Source: an uncultured Dialister sp. (lineage in GTDB: Bacteria > Bacillota > Negativicutes > Veillonellales > Dialisteraceae). Taken from it: a DNA stretch of 30,169 nucleotides. The translations under genes and the position numbers were made by a program. This document shows positions 7,414 to 15,700 of this stretch, piece after piece. Within the stretch, counting starts at the first letter, position 1, and every line of letters begins with the position of its first letter. Where the stretch lies: contig NZ_UPZP01000017.1 of assembly GCF_900538805.1 (NCBI RefSeq), positions 1-30,169 of the forward strand. The letters are read 5' to 3'. The notes below the pieces were generated by a model, which was given only the letters and a program-made list of their open reading frames with translations, was not told the origin of the DNA and made no database searches.

Positions 7414-7448
7414 ATGACTCATTCCTATCGGGATGGGTCATTTTCTTT
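7414..7448 (+). terminator. Terminator between yqeY and the first glutamine synthetase
   Basis: ATGACTCATTCC (7414-7425) pairs along all 12 bases with GGGATGGGTCAT (7430-7441), with two G-T pairs and a TATC loop, followed by TTTTCTTTT. The hairpin after the next gene uses nearly the same arms. Confidence 0.85.
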
Positions 7449-7512
7449 TGGAACACATAGGACTTTATAAATGTAAAAAAATGGAACGATTTAAGTCTAT
7501 AGGAGGACTCAA

Positions 7513-9408
7513 ATGAACAAAGAATTATTGTACTGCATTCCGGCCGGCCAATATGGTAAGGAAGGGGTTCTTTCCCTTTTGGCACAGCATCCGGAAATCC
7601 GGTTCGTGTCTCTTGTGGGCATCGACCTGGCAGGCAATGATACCGATGAAAAGATCCCCATTGAAATTTTCAAGAAAGATTATGAAGACTTCTTTGCCGG
7701 CAAAGCTGTACAGACCGACGGCTCTTCGGTGGTATTCATGAATATCGCCACCCTGAACGACGCACGGGTGGACATGGTGGCCGACAGCACGGTGAACTGG
7801 TATGTGGATTATAATGATGACAATATTATGGAAGAAAATGGCCGTCCTGTGGGCACCCTCCGGATTCCATGCTTCCTTATCCATAACGGGAAATTTATCG
7901 ACTCCCGCTCCATTCTGAAAAATTCCTGCGAATATGTGGCCAGGGAACTGAAGAAAATGCTCCTTGGCGCCACCGTGAAGGGCATGGAAAATTTCCCCTT
8001 CTCTGAAATTCAGGATATCGTATTTACCACCGGCACGGAGCTTGAATTCTGGGTGAAGACTCCCAGCGAAAAGGAAACGGTGCAGCACCTTTCCATTTCC
8101 CAGCGCCTCCAGGAACAGTACTGGCAGCGTATGCGGGGCAACGTCCGTACCGCCATGGAACAGACCATTGAAGAACTGGACGCCCGGGGCCTTCATGTAG
8201 AAATGGGCCATAAAGAAGTGGGCGGCATCAAATCCAAGATTGATGACGACGGCCATATCTTTGATGTATGCGAACAGCTGGAACTGGACTGGCTCTTCTC
8301 CACCAACCCCCTGCAGGCAGCGGACAATGAACTGGAAGCCCGCATCATGGTACGGGAAGTGTTCCGCCGGAACGGCCTGGACGTATCCTTCAAAGCAAAG
8401 CCCATTATCGGCGTAGCCGGCAGCGGGGAACATACCCATGTAGGTATTGCGGCCCTCCTGAAAAACGGCAAGACCATCAACCTTCTGGCTCCGGAAGACA
8501 TGAAATCCGATTTCCTGTCCACCATCGGCTACGGCTTCATCATGGGCATTCTCCATAACTACGAAGCCACCAATCCCTTCGTTTCTTCCACCACCGACGC
8601 CTTCAACCGCCTGAAACCGGGCTTTGAAGCACCGGTCTGCATCGTCACCTCCCTGGGTCATACGCCGGAAGTGCCGTCCCGCAACCGTTCCATCCTCATG
8701 GGACTGATTCGCGACATCGGCAACCCGAAAGCCACCCGCTTCGAACTCCGCGCACCGAACCCATTCACCAATACGTACCTCTGTGTTTCCTGCCTCTACC
8801 TCACCGCCCTTGACGGCATCGCCTATGCACTGAAATCCGGCAAATCCGCCGAAGAGCTGCTGGCAGAACTTTCCAAGAAACCGGGAGAGGGCGCGGACTA
8901 CCTGGAAAAAGACAGGGCCTACCGCTGCGAAGAAAACGTATTTGAAGATTTCACAGACGAAGAAAGAGATGCAGCCTTCGGCAAACCGCCCGCAACGGTT
9001 TGGGAAAACGTGAAAATCATGAAAGCCAACCCGGACAAGGTGGCAGTCCTCACCAGAGGAGGCACCCTTTCCGAAAAGATTGTGGACTCCTTCCTTGCTT
9101 CCATCGTATACCGCTGGAAAAACGAGCTCATCGACCGGATTATCCCCGGCGTGGAAGCGGCAGTGAGGGGCTATAAAAAACTGGATAATGACGACAAGAT
9201 TGATGAAAGACGCTGGAAATCCATCAAGGCCAAACGGGTGGAACTGGCAAAAGATCTGGACGATGACAAGTGCATCTGCACCAGGCTGAAAGAAGCGCTG
9301 GAAAAAGATGACTACGACACCGCCTCCGACCTCCAGCTGGAAATGATGAAAAAAGCCCAGGCCCTGGAAAAGGAATACCGCGTGTATGCGTTGAACATTC
9401 TCGACTGA
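7513..9408 (+). CDS. glnA: Glutamine synthetase family protein, first of a tandem pair
   Basis: Predicted to join ammonium to glutamate using ATP. The 631-aa chain is longer than usual type I enzymes (about 440-470). Family motifs appear in order: DGSS (69-72), the metal-binding ExE in TGTELEFW (173-180), HKEVGG (233-238), QLELDW (255-260), the ATP/metal loop GSGEHTH (303-309), SRNRS (389-393) and RFELRAPNP (409-417). Roughly the last 130 residues form an extra helical segment; 'YDTASDLQLEMMKKAQALEKEY' near the end resembles the UvrB/UvrC-type UVR motif. AGGAGG lies 6 bases before the ATG. A similar gene follows at 9655. It could be a related ligase, but the active-site set argues for glutamine synthetase. 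Confidence 0.85.
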   Translation: MNKELLYCIPAGQYGKEGVLSLLAQHPEIRFVSLVGIDLAGNDTDEKIPIEIFKKDYEDFFAGKAVQTDGSSVVFMNIATLNDARVDMVADSTVNWYVDYNDDNIMEENGRPVGTLRIPCFLIHNGKFIDSRSILKNSCEYVARELKKMLLGATVKGMENFPFSEIQDIVFTTGTELEFWVKTPSEKETVQHLSISQRLQEQYWQRMRGNVRTAMEQTIEELDARGLHVEMGHKEVGGIKSKIDDDGHIFDVCEQLELDWLFSTNPLQAADNELEARIMVREVFRRNGLDVSFKAKPIIGVAGSGEHTHVGIAALLKNGKTINLLAPEDMKSDFLSTIGYGFIMGILHNYEATNPFVSSTTDAFNRLKPGFEAPVCIVTSLGHTPEVPSRNRSILMGLIRDIGNPKATRFELRAPNPFTNTYLCVSCLYLTALDGIAYALKSGKSAEELLAELSKKPGEGADYLEKDRAYRCEENVFEDFTDEERDAAFGKPPATVWENVKIMKANPDKVAVLTRGGTLSEKIVDSFLASIVYRWKNELIDRIIPGVEAAVRGYKKLDNDDKIDERRWKSIKAKRVELAKDLDDDKCICTRLKEALEKDDYDTASDLQLEMMKKAQALEKEYRVYALNILD

Positions 9409-9440
9409 TTCAATCCGTCATAGCTGAACATCAGGCCAAT

Positions 9441-9486
9441 GATGACCCATTCTTATACAAGTATACAAGGATGGGTCATTTTATAT
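9441..9486 (+). terminator. Terminator after the first glutamine synthetase
   Basis: TGACCCATTC and GGATGGGTCA form the outer stem, and TATAC-aa-GTATA forms the tip, with a small bulge. TTTTATATTT follows. The outer arms match the hairpin at 7414, so near-identical hairpins flank this gene on both sides. Confidence 0.8.
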
Positions 9487-9523
9487 TTCATGACATATAC
9501 GAATACATAGATATACAGGAGGC

Positions 9524-9589
9524 ATGAAAATGAGGAACTGGAAAAAGAAATACCGCTTTTCCATTCTGGGGTTCCCGGAAGTCACATGA
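9524..9589 (+). other. Short possible reading frame or duplication scar
   Basis: An ATG at 9524 (or 9530, seven bases after AGGAGG at 9517-9522) opens a 19-21 residue frame ending at 9589. The piece 'ctggaaaaagaaataccgc' is almost the same as 'ctggaaaaggaataccgc' at the 3' end of the preceding glutamine synthetase, with one inserted base. It could be the remnant of a third gene end from the tandem duplication, a small leader peptide, or chance. Nothing else in 9490-9640 is recognisable. Confidence 0.3.
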
Positions 9590-9654
9590 TGGGGGACATA
9601 TCCTGGAAATTGATTTCGCATTTTTATAAAAATTATATTTAGGAGGAATTCAAC

Positions 9655-11550
9655 ATGAACAAGGACTTACTTTACTACATCCCAACCGGTGAATTTGGCA
9701 AGGAAGGCGTACTTTCCCTTCTCAAGACCCATCCGGAAATCCGCTTCGTATCCCTGGTAGGCATCGACCTGGCAGGCAATGATACCGATGAAAAGGTACC
9801 GATTGAACTGTTCCTCAAGAACTACGACGACTTCTTCGCCGGCACCGCCGTACAGACCGACGGCTCCTCCGTAGTCCTCATGAACATTGCCACCCTGAAC
9901 GATGCCCGCGTGGATATGGTGGCTGATCCCTCCGTAAACTGGTACATCGACTACAACGAAGATAATATCTATGAAAACGGCCGCCCCGTTGGCACCCTCC
10001 GCATCCCCTGCTTCCTCCTGCACAACGGTAAATTCATCGACTCCCGTTCCATTTTGAAAGACTCCTGCGCCTTCGTGGCAGACAAACTGAAAGGCCTTCT
10101 GGCCGGCGGCAAGAAAGTCAAAGGCATGGAAGACGTACCCTTCGATGACATTGCAGACATTGAATTCACCATCGGCACGGAACTGGAATTCTGGGTGAAG
10201 ACCCCCAGCGAAAAAGAAACCATCCAGCACCTCTCCATTTCCCAGAGGCTCCAGGAACAGTACTGGCAGAGAATGCGCGGCAATGTCCGTACTGCCATGG
10301 AAGAAGCCATTGAAGAACTGGACGCCCGCGGCATGAGCGTAGAAATGGGCCACAAAGAAGTGGGCGGCATTAAACCGAAGGTTGACGACGCCGGCCACAC
10401 CGTAGACGTATGCGAACAGCTGGAACTGGACTGGAGATTCTCCATGAACCCGCTCCAGGCTGCAGACAACGAACTGGAAGCCCGCATCATCATCCGTGAA
10501 GTATTCCGCAAATATGGCCTCGACGTTTCCTTCCAGGCAAAACCGATTATCGGCGTAGCCGGCAGCGGCGAACACACCCATGTAGGCATCTGCGCTACCC
10601 TGAAAAACGGCAAGACCATCAACCTCCTGGCTCCTACCGAAATGAAATCCGATTTCCTCTCCACCATCGGCTACGGCTTCATCATGGGCATCCTGAAGAA
10701 CTACGAAGCCACCAACCCCTTCGTTTCCTCCACCACCGACGCCTTCAACCGTTTGAAACCGGGCTTCGAAGCACCGGTCTGCATCGTTACCTCTCTGGGC
10801 CACAACCCCGAAGTTCCGTCCCGTAACAGAACCATCCTCATCGGCCTCGTGAGAGACATCGACAACCCGAAAGCTACCAGATTCGAACTCCGCGCTCCGA
10901 ACCCCTTCACCAACACCTACCTGGCAGCCTCCTGCCTCTTCCTCTCCTCTTTGGACGGCATCACCTATGCCGTAACCTCCGGCAAGACACCGGCAGAACT
11001 CCTGGCTGAACTCTCCAAGAAACCGGGCGACAAGGCAGACTACCTGGAAGAAGGCAGAGCATACCGCTGCGAAGACAACGTATTCGAAGACTTCACCCAG
11101 GAAGAAAGAGACGCAGCCTTCGGCAAACCGCCGGCTACGGTCTGGGAAAATGTAAAGACCATGAAAGCCAACCCGGACAAAGTGGCAGTCATTGAAGCAG
11201 GCGGCACCTTGAGCGCCACCATCGTAGACTCCTTCGTAGCCTCCATCGTATACCGCTGGAAGAACGAACTCATCGACCGCATCATCCCGGCCACTGAAGC
11301 TCTCGTCAAAGGCTTCAAGAAACTTGACAGCGAAGACGACCTGGACGAAGAACGCTGGGCAGATATCCTTGATAAGAAATACGAACTCATCAAAGACACC
11401 AAAGCCGGCAAATCCCTCTGCACCAAACTGAAAGACGCCCTCGAAGCCGAAGACTACGACACCGCCTCTGACCTGCAGATCGAAATCAGCAAGAAAGCAG
11501 AAGCCCTCGAAAAAGAATACAGCGTATACGCACTGAACATCGTAGGCTGA
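9655..11550 (+). CDS. glnA: Glutamine synthetase family protein, second of a tandem pair
   Basis: A 631-aa paralogue of the preceding gene, similar along its whole length. All active-site motifs are kept: DGSS, TELEFW, HKEVGG, QLELDW, GSGEHTH, SRNRT and RFELRAPNP, so it should be active. It has the same C-terminal helical extension ending in 'YDTASDLQIEISKKAEALEKEY'. Differences cluster near residues 137-165 and 545-600, and an extra residue near 153 balances a lost one near 106. Codons here are strongly C-ending (atc, acc, ctc), more so than in the first copy, which suggests the second is the more highly expressed enzyme. AGGAGG is at 9641-9646, 8 bases from the ATG. A terminator follows. 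The terminator at 9441 implies its own promoter between 9487 and 9640. Confidence 0.85.
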   Translation: MNKDLLYYIPTGEFGKEGVLSLLKTHPEIRFVSLVGIDLAGNDTDEKVPIELFLKNYDDFFAGTAVQTDGSSVVLMNIATLNDARVDMVADPSVNWYIDYNEDNIYENGRPVGTLRIPCFLLHNGKFIDSRSILKDSCAFVADKLKGLLAGGKKVKGMEDVPFDDIADIEFTIGTELEFWVKTPSEKETIQHLSISQRLQEQYWQRMRGNVRTAMEEAIEELDARGMSVEMGHKEVGGIKPKVDDAGHTVDVCEQLELDWRFSMNPLQAADNELEARIIIREVFRKYGLDVSFQAKPIIGVAGSGEHTHVGICATLKNGKTINLLAPTEMKSDFLSTIGYGFIMGILKNYEATNPFVSSTTDAFNRLKPGFEAPVCIVTSLGHNPEVPSRNRTILIGLVRDIDNPKATRFELRAPNPFTNTYLAASCLFLSSLDGITYAVTSGKTPAELLAELSKKPGDKADYLEEGRAYRCEDNVFEDFTQEERDAAFGKPPATVWENVKTMKANPDKVAVIEAGGTLSATIVDSFVASIVYRWKNELIDRIIPATEALVKGFKKLDSEDDLDEERWADILDKKYELIKDTKAGKSLCTKLKDALEAEDYDTASDLQIEISKKAEALEKEYSVYALNIVG

Positions 11551-11576
11551 TACTGCATGGGATAATTCCTTAAAAG

Positions 11577-11616
11577 AAAAAGCAGTGGAAGACACAAATC
11601 TTCCACTGCTTTTTTG
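11577..11616 (+). terminator. Terminator after the second glutamine synthetase
   Basis: AGCAGTGGAAGA (11581-11592) and TCTTCCACTGCT (11599-11610) pair perfectly across a CACAAA loop, with AAAA before and a T-run after. Confidence 0.95.
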
Positions 11617-11718
11617 ATGTGCTAAGGTTTTGTGGTCTCTCAATACCCTTGCCCCCTCTGCAACATCCTTGCCTCCCCCCTTTGGCGGCTGTCGCCACTA
11701 CCTCCCCCTCTGCAATCC

Positions 11719-11833
11719 CCTTGCCTCCCCCATCCATGGGGGAGGGGGACCGCGTAAGCGGTGGAAGGGGAAAGCCGCGAAGCGGCTGATTATGCTGAAT
11801 GCTTAGCATGACTACATGACACAAAGGCAAATC
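11719..11833. repeat. 115-bp direct repeat, copy 1
   Basis: Begins CCTTGCCTCCCCCATCC and contains the palindrome CCTCCCCCAT-cc-ATGGGGGAGG, ACCGC-gtaa-GCGGT, AGCCGC-gaa-GCGGCT and 'gctgaatgcttagcatgac'. It ends 'cacaaaggcaaatc'. Nearly identical to 12044-12158 and partly like 5971-6067. Confidence 0.9.
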
Positions 11834-12043
11834 TACCGGAGCTTTATTGTCCCACCGCTTTTGCGGGTTGGCAAGGGAACACGATTCGTAGGGGAGTGAT
11901 AGCGACCTGAGAATCGTGTGACACGCTTCCCACCGGAGCGAAGGTGGTGCCGTAAGGCACCAAAGGGGGAAAAGCCGCCTGGGGCGGCTAACTCAGCAGA
12001 ATGCTTAGCATAGCACATGAACAAAATGCATTTCCCGCAACAT

Positions 12044-12158
12044 CCTTGCCTCCCCCATCCATGGGGGAGGGGGACCGCGTAAGCGGTGGAAGGGGGAAGC
12101 CGCGAAGCGGCTGATTCAGCTGAATGCTTAGCATGACTATATGACACAAAGGCAAATC
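12044..12158. repeat. 115-bp direct repeat, copy 2
   Basis: Differs from copy 1 at only a few bases (for example 'gattcagctgaa' for 'gattatgctgaa'). The two copies start 325 bases apart. A fragment of the same repeat, 'cagaatgcttagcat', lies between them at about 11996-12010. Confidence 0.9.
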
Positions 12159-12416
12159 CAGTAACGCCTTGCGCCTCCGCAAGCCATGGGGCGATAGAGA
12201 TTCCTGCTTCCCTGTCATTTCGAGCGCAGCGAAGCGGAGCCTGAAAATCTCCCTGCACCATGCCCGGTACCGGACATGTCAGGAAGAAGCTTTTGCAGTG
12301 CATGACTGCGGCGTGGAAACTCTATAATCCATGTTTCCTTATGATTGTAAACTCACACGACATAAATTCTGATATAAATGATTTTTATATCAGAATTTTA
12401 TAGAAAAAATAACGCA

Positions 12417-12445
12417 TTGATTTAATTGTGTTTTAGCAGTATACT
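12417..12445 (+). promoter_or_regulatory. Promoter of the adhesin leader or a small RNA
   Basis: TTGATT (12417-12422), 17 bases, TATACT (12440-12445). It is the best promoter upstream of the giant gene. Transcription would begin near 12452 and meet a strong terminator about 90 bases later. Confidence 0.7.
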
Positions 12446-12451
12446 ATTACT

Positions 12452-12542
12452 CATAGGACTCAATGCATTTCCTATAGACAGTGGAGTCTATAAATACGCA
12501 GGAATGAAACCGGAAGGGGCGCCGGTTTCGTTCCTGCTTTTT
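12452..12542 (+). ncRNA. Candidate small RNA or attenuated leader upstream of the adhesin
   Basis: About 90 nt between a promoter and an intrinsic terminator, with no reading frame of note. TATAGAC and GTCTATA form one hairpin at about 12473-12492. Its arms can pair with other parts: GGACTC near 12457 with GAGTC near 12485, and ATAGG near 12454 with CCTAT near 12471. Such mutually exclusive pairings are typical of switching leaders. I do not recognise a known RNA family. It may be an independent small RNA or a leader controlling readthrough into the adhesin 230 bases further on. Confidence 0.5.
12498..12542 (+). terminator. Strong terminator in the adhesin leader
   Basis: GCAGGAATGAAACCGG (12498-12513) pairs with CCGGTTTCGTTCCTGC (12522-12537), with one G-T pair and an 8-base loop, followed by T5. 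No protein gene lies between the promoter at 12417 and this terminator. Confidence 0.9.
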
Positions 12543-12650
12543 GATTTATGATTTAAGGTAAATATTTCCTGCATAAAATAAGAAAAAATACAGTGAGAAT
12601 GCAAAGTTTCATACGAAATTTTACTATTTAAAACGGGAAAAATGGAATGG

Positions 12651-12739
12651 TAAGTAATTACTTAAGGTAAATTAACTAAAAATATCGGTTAAATCGGAAT
12701 AGATAGGATTAATCCTCCATTATTTTTCGATTTTAACCG
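12651..12739 (+). promoter_or_regulatory. Palindromes in the adhesin upstream region
   Basis: TAAGTAATTACTTA (12651-12664) is a perfect 14-base palindrome, a plausible operator. CGGTTAAATCG (12686-12696) and CGATTTTAACCG (12728-12739) are inverted arms that differ by one T, and they enclose the palindrome GGATTAATCC (12706-12715). The region is AT-rich, unlike the flanking repeats. No protein that binds it can be named. Confidence 0.45.
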
Positions 12740-12768
12740 GAAGCACTCTGATGGGGAGATGGGTACAA

Positions 12769-15700
12769 ATGAATAAGATATTCAAAGTCATTTTCAGCAA
12801 AGCCAAAGGCTGCTATGTAGTAGTTTCGGAACTGGCAAAATCCACCGGGGGGGGTACTCCTAATCTTAAAATAAAGAAAGGATACAGCCTCACTCTGGCC
12901 GCCGCCGTCATGTCCATGTTCCTGGGCGTGGCGCCTGTAGGAGCAGCAGACACTGTTGATTTAGGAAACGGTGGCAGTGCGGCTTATGATGATAAGGGTA
13001 ATCTGACCATTGGGAAAGTGGTCCAGGGACAGAGCACAGACTTGAAAGGTGAGAATAATACTGCTATTGGTACAAAGAGCGATACACTTCGTAACATAAC
13101 AGAAGGGGAAACCACCAAAAACGGCCAGCCCATGGATGAAGCTAATACCAAGCTGGTGGACGGGGAAGGGGCGGCCCATAAACTGGACACATCCACTGAA
13201 TCCGGCGGCTCCACAGCCGTAGGCTACAACAATAAGGCCGAAGGGGACAATTCCACCGCCATCGGCAACACGGCGAAAATTACAAATAAGCCCATAACCT
13301 ATTATGCCGACAAAGACGGCAACAAGACCACTTCCACAGACGACGCCGCCTGGTACAAAGACAGCAGCGGCAATCCCACAGAGGTGCCCCAGGTGTTCCG
13401 GGATGCCAACGGCAATACCACCACTACGCCTCAATACGTTCATACCTATACGGAAAAAGACTCCACCACGGGGGAAGAAGTCACCAAAACCGAAATCACC
13501 AGCGATGACACCAAGGCCGACCAGAAAGACGGCAAGCCGGTGTACAACTACCGGAAATCCGACAACCTGGACAAACTCTATTCCGTCACCCTCTACCAGG
13601 CCGCCAGCAACTCCATCGCCGCCGGGTCCAGTGTGACCGCCAACGGGAACAATGCCGTAGCGGTAGGGTACAATTCCACTGCGGACAATTCCGCCGTAGC
13701 AGTGGGGGATACGGCTGTGGCCTCCGGCGACAACACCATTGCCATCGGCACTAAGTCCAAGGCTGCGGATAGCAGTGGTAAGGGGTCCATTGCCATCGGC
13801 AAAGGGGTTGAAGCAAATGGCAGCTCTACGGCCGTTGGCTTGAATGGAACAAAGGCAACCTACGGCTCTTCTGCCTACGGCAACAACGCTGTAGCCCAAA
13901 ACAGTTCCGCTGCTTTTGGTTCGAATATACAGGCATCTAACGGTTCTTATGCTTCCGGTAACAACGTCGTAGCCCAAAACAGTTCCGCTGCTTTTGGTTC
14001 GAATATACAGGCATCCAGCGGTTCTTATGCTTCCGGTATAGGAACGACAGATAAGCCTGTCGTTGCTACCGGAAGTTCCTATGCAACGGGTATGGGAGGT
14101 ACCACAGCAACCAATGGCAGTATGGCTATGGGCAATAATGTCAGTGCTGGTAAAAATGGCGGTGGTGCTTTTGCCGTAGGTATGGGCGGCACTACAGCAA
14201 ACAGTGGCAGTATGGCTGTTGGTAACAATGTTAAAGCCGGTGAAAATAGTGGTGGCGCCTTTGCCGTAGGCATGGGCGGCACTTCAGCGGATGGATCATC
14301 TATGGCTGTGGGAGATAACGTCCATGCCACTGGCAGTGCTTTTGCCTCCGGTCGGAATGGAACATCGGCTCAAAGTGGCGGTATCGCTTATGGGGATAAT
14401 GTCAGTGCCCAATACGGTGGCTTTGCTGCAGGCACTAACAGTACTTCTGCAAACAGCGGCGTAGCTGTAGGATCCAATGTCCATGCTTATGATGGCAGTT
14501 CTTATGCCGGCGGTATGAATAACACCACGGCGGGAAATGGCAGCATTGCTTTCGGGAATAACGTACATGCCGGCAACAGCAGCGGTGGCGCTTTTGCAGC
14601 AGGGATGAATGGGACCACGGCCGATGGCAGCAGTGTGGCTGTAGGGGATAATGTCCATGCATCCAATGGTTCTTATGCTGCGGGAATGGGCGGAACTTCT
14701 GCAAGCAGCAGTGCTGTGGCCGTTGGCAATAATGCTTATGCTTACGGCAATTCCTATGCCTTCGGTTCTTCTGCTCATGCAGATAGCAGTTCTGCCGCCA
14801 TTGGCAATTCATCTTATGCTACCAATGGTTCCCTGGCATTGGGCAATTCGGCAGGGGCGTATGTCAGCGGCGGCATCGCCCTGGGCAGCAACTCCAAAGC
14901 TTACCGCGGTTCCGGCACCACAGGCCTTGATCCCCGGACGGGCAAGGCTTATACCGATACCAGCGACAAGACCTGGAACTCCACCTACGGCGCCCTTTCC
15001 ATCGGCAATGTGGACAGTGACGGAACGGTCAATGGCACCCGCCAGATCATCGGGGTGGCCGCTGGTACCAATGACACCGATGCGGTCAATGTGGCCCAGC
15101 TGAAAGCCGCCATGACCCAAAGCGGCAGCATCCATGACTACAGCGTCAATTCCACTGATACGGCTGCCGACACCAACTACAACAATGCCGGTGCCACCGG
15201 CAAAAACGCCCTGGCCGCCGGTGTCAGCGCCAGCGCCACTACTGAAAACGCCGTAGCCATCGGCTATGGTGCCAAGGCGGACGGTGTAGGCGCCACGGTC
15301 ATCGGCCAGTACGGCAAGGCCACTGGCCAGTATGCCCTGGCTTTCGGAGGCGTGAATACAGATTCCACAGGCACACCGGTGGACAATACAGCCAGCGGCT
15401 TCAATTCCGTCGCTTTCGGTGAACGGACAGCTGCCAGCGGCAATAATTCCACTGCCTTTGGCTGGCAGACAACGGCTACACAGAAACGGGCCACTGCCTT
15501 TGGTGAGCGCACCACCGCATCTGGTGCCAATTCCACCGCCTTCGGCCAGCTGGCTGTGGCTTCTGGGCAGAATTCCACCGCCTTTGGCAATGAAGCGGTG
15601 GCCAATAACTATGGTACCACTGCCTTCGGCAACCGTACGGAAGCGCTGGGAGAATATTCTACCGCCTTCGGTAACAGCACGGTAGCTGCCGGCATGAACA

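Larger units (their letters stand above)
11617..12400. repeat. Intergenic repeat mosaic before the adhesin gene
   Basis: No gene is visible. The block holds two 115-bp direct repeats, listed separately. At about 11947-11990 there is a GGTGCCgtaaGGCACC hairpin and AGCCGCC-tgg-GGCGGCT; the matching piece at about 28696-28740 has GGTGCCgtcaGGCACC and AGCCGC-ctgca-GCGGCT, again changing in the loop but not in complementarity. 'ACACGATTC...GAATCGTGT' (about 11879-11921) is another inverted repeat. Confidence 0.7.

Noticed and set aside
9610..9639. Promoter TTGATT-N18-TATATT before the second glutamine synthetase
   Set aside because: Its start point would fall after the ribosome binding site at 9641-9646, so it cannot make a normal leader.
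12452..12542. Known riboswitch upstream of the adhesin
   Set aside because: I could not match it to any riboswitch consensus I know; listed only as a candidate RNA.
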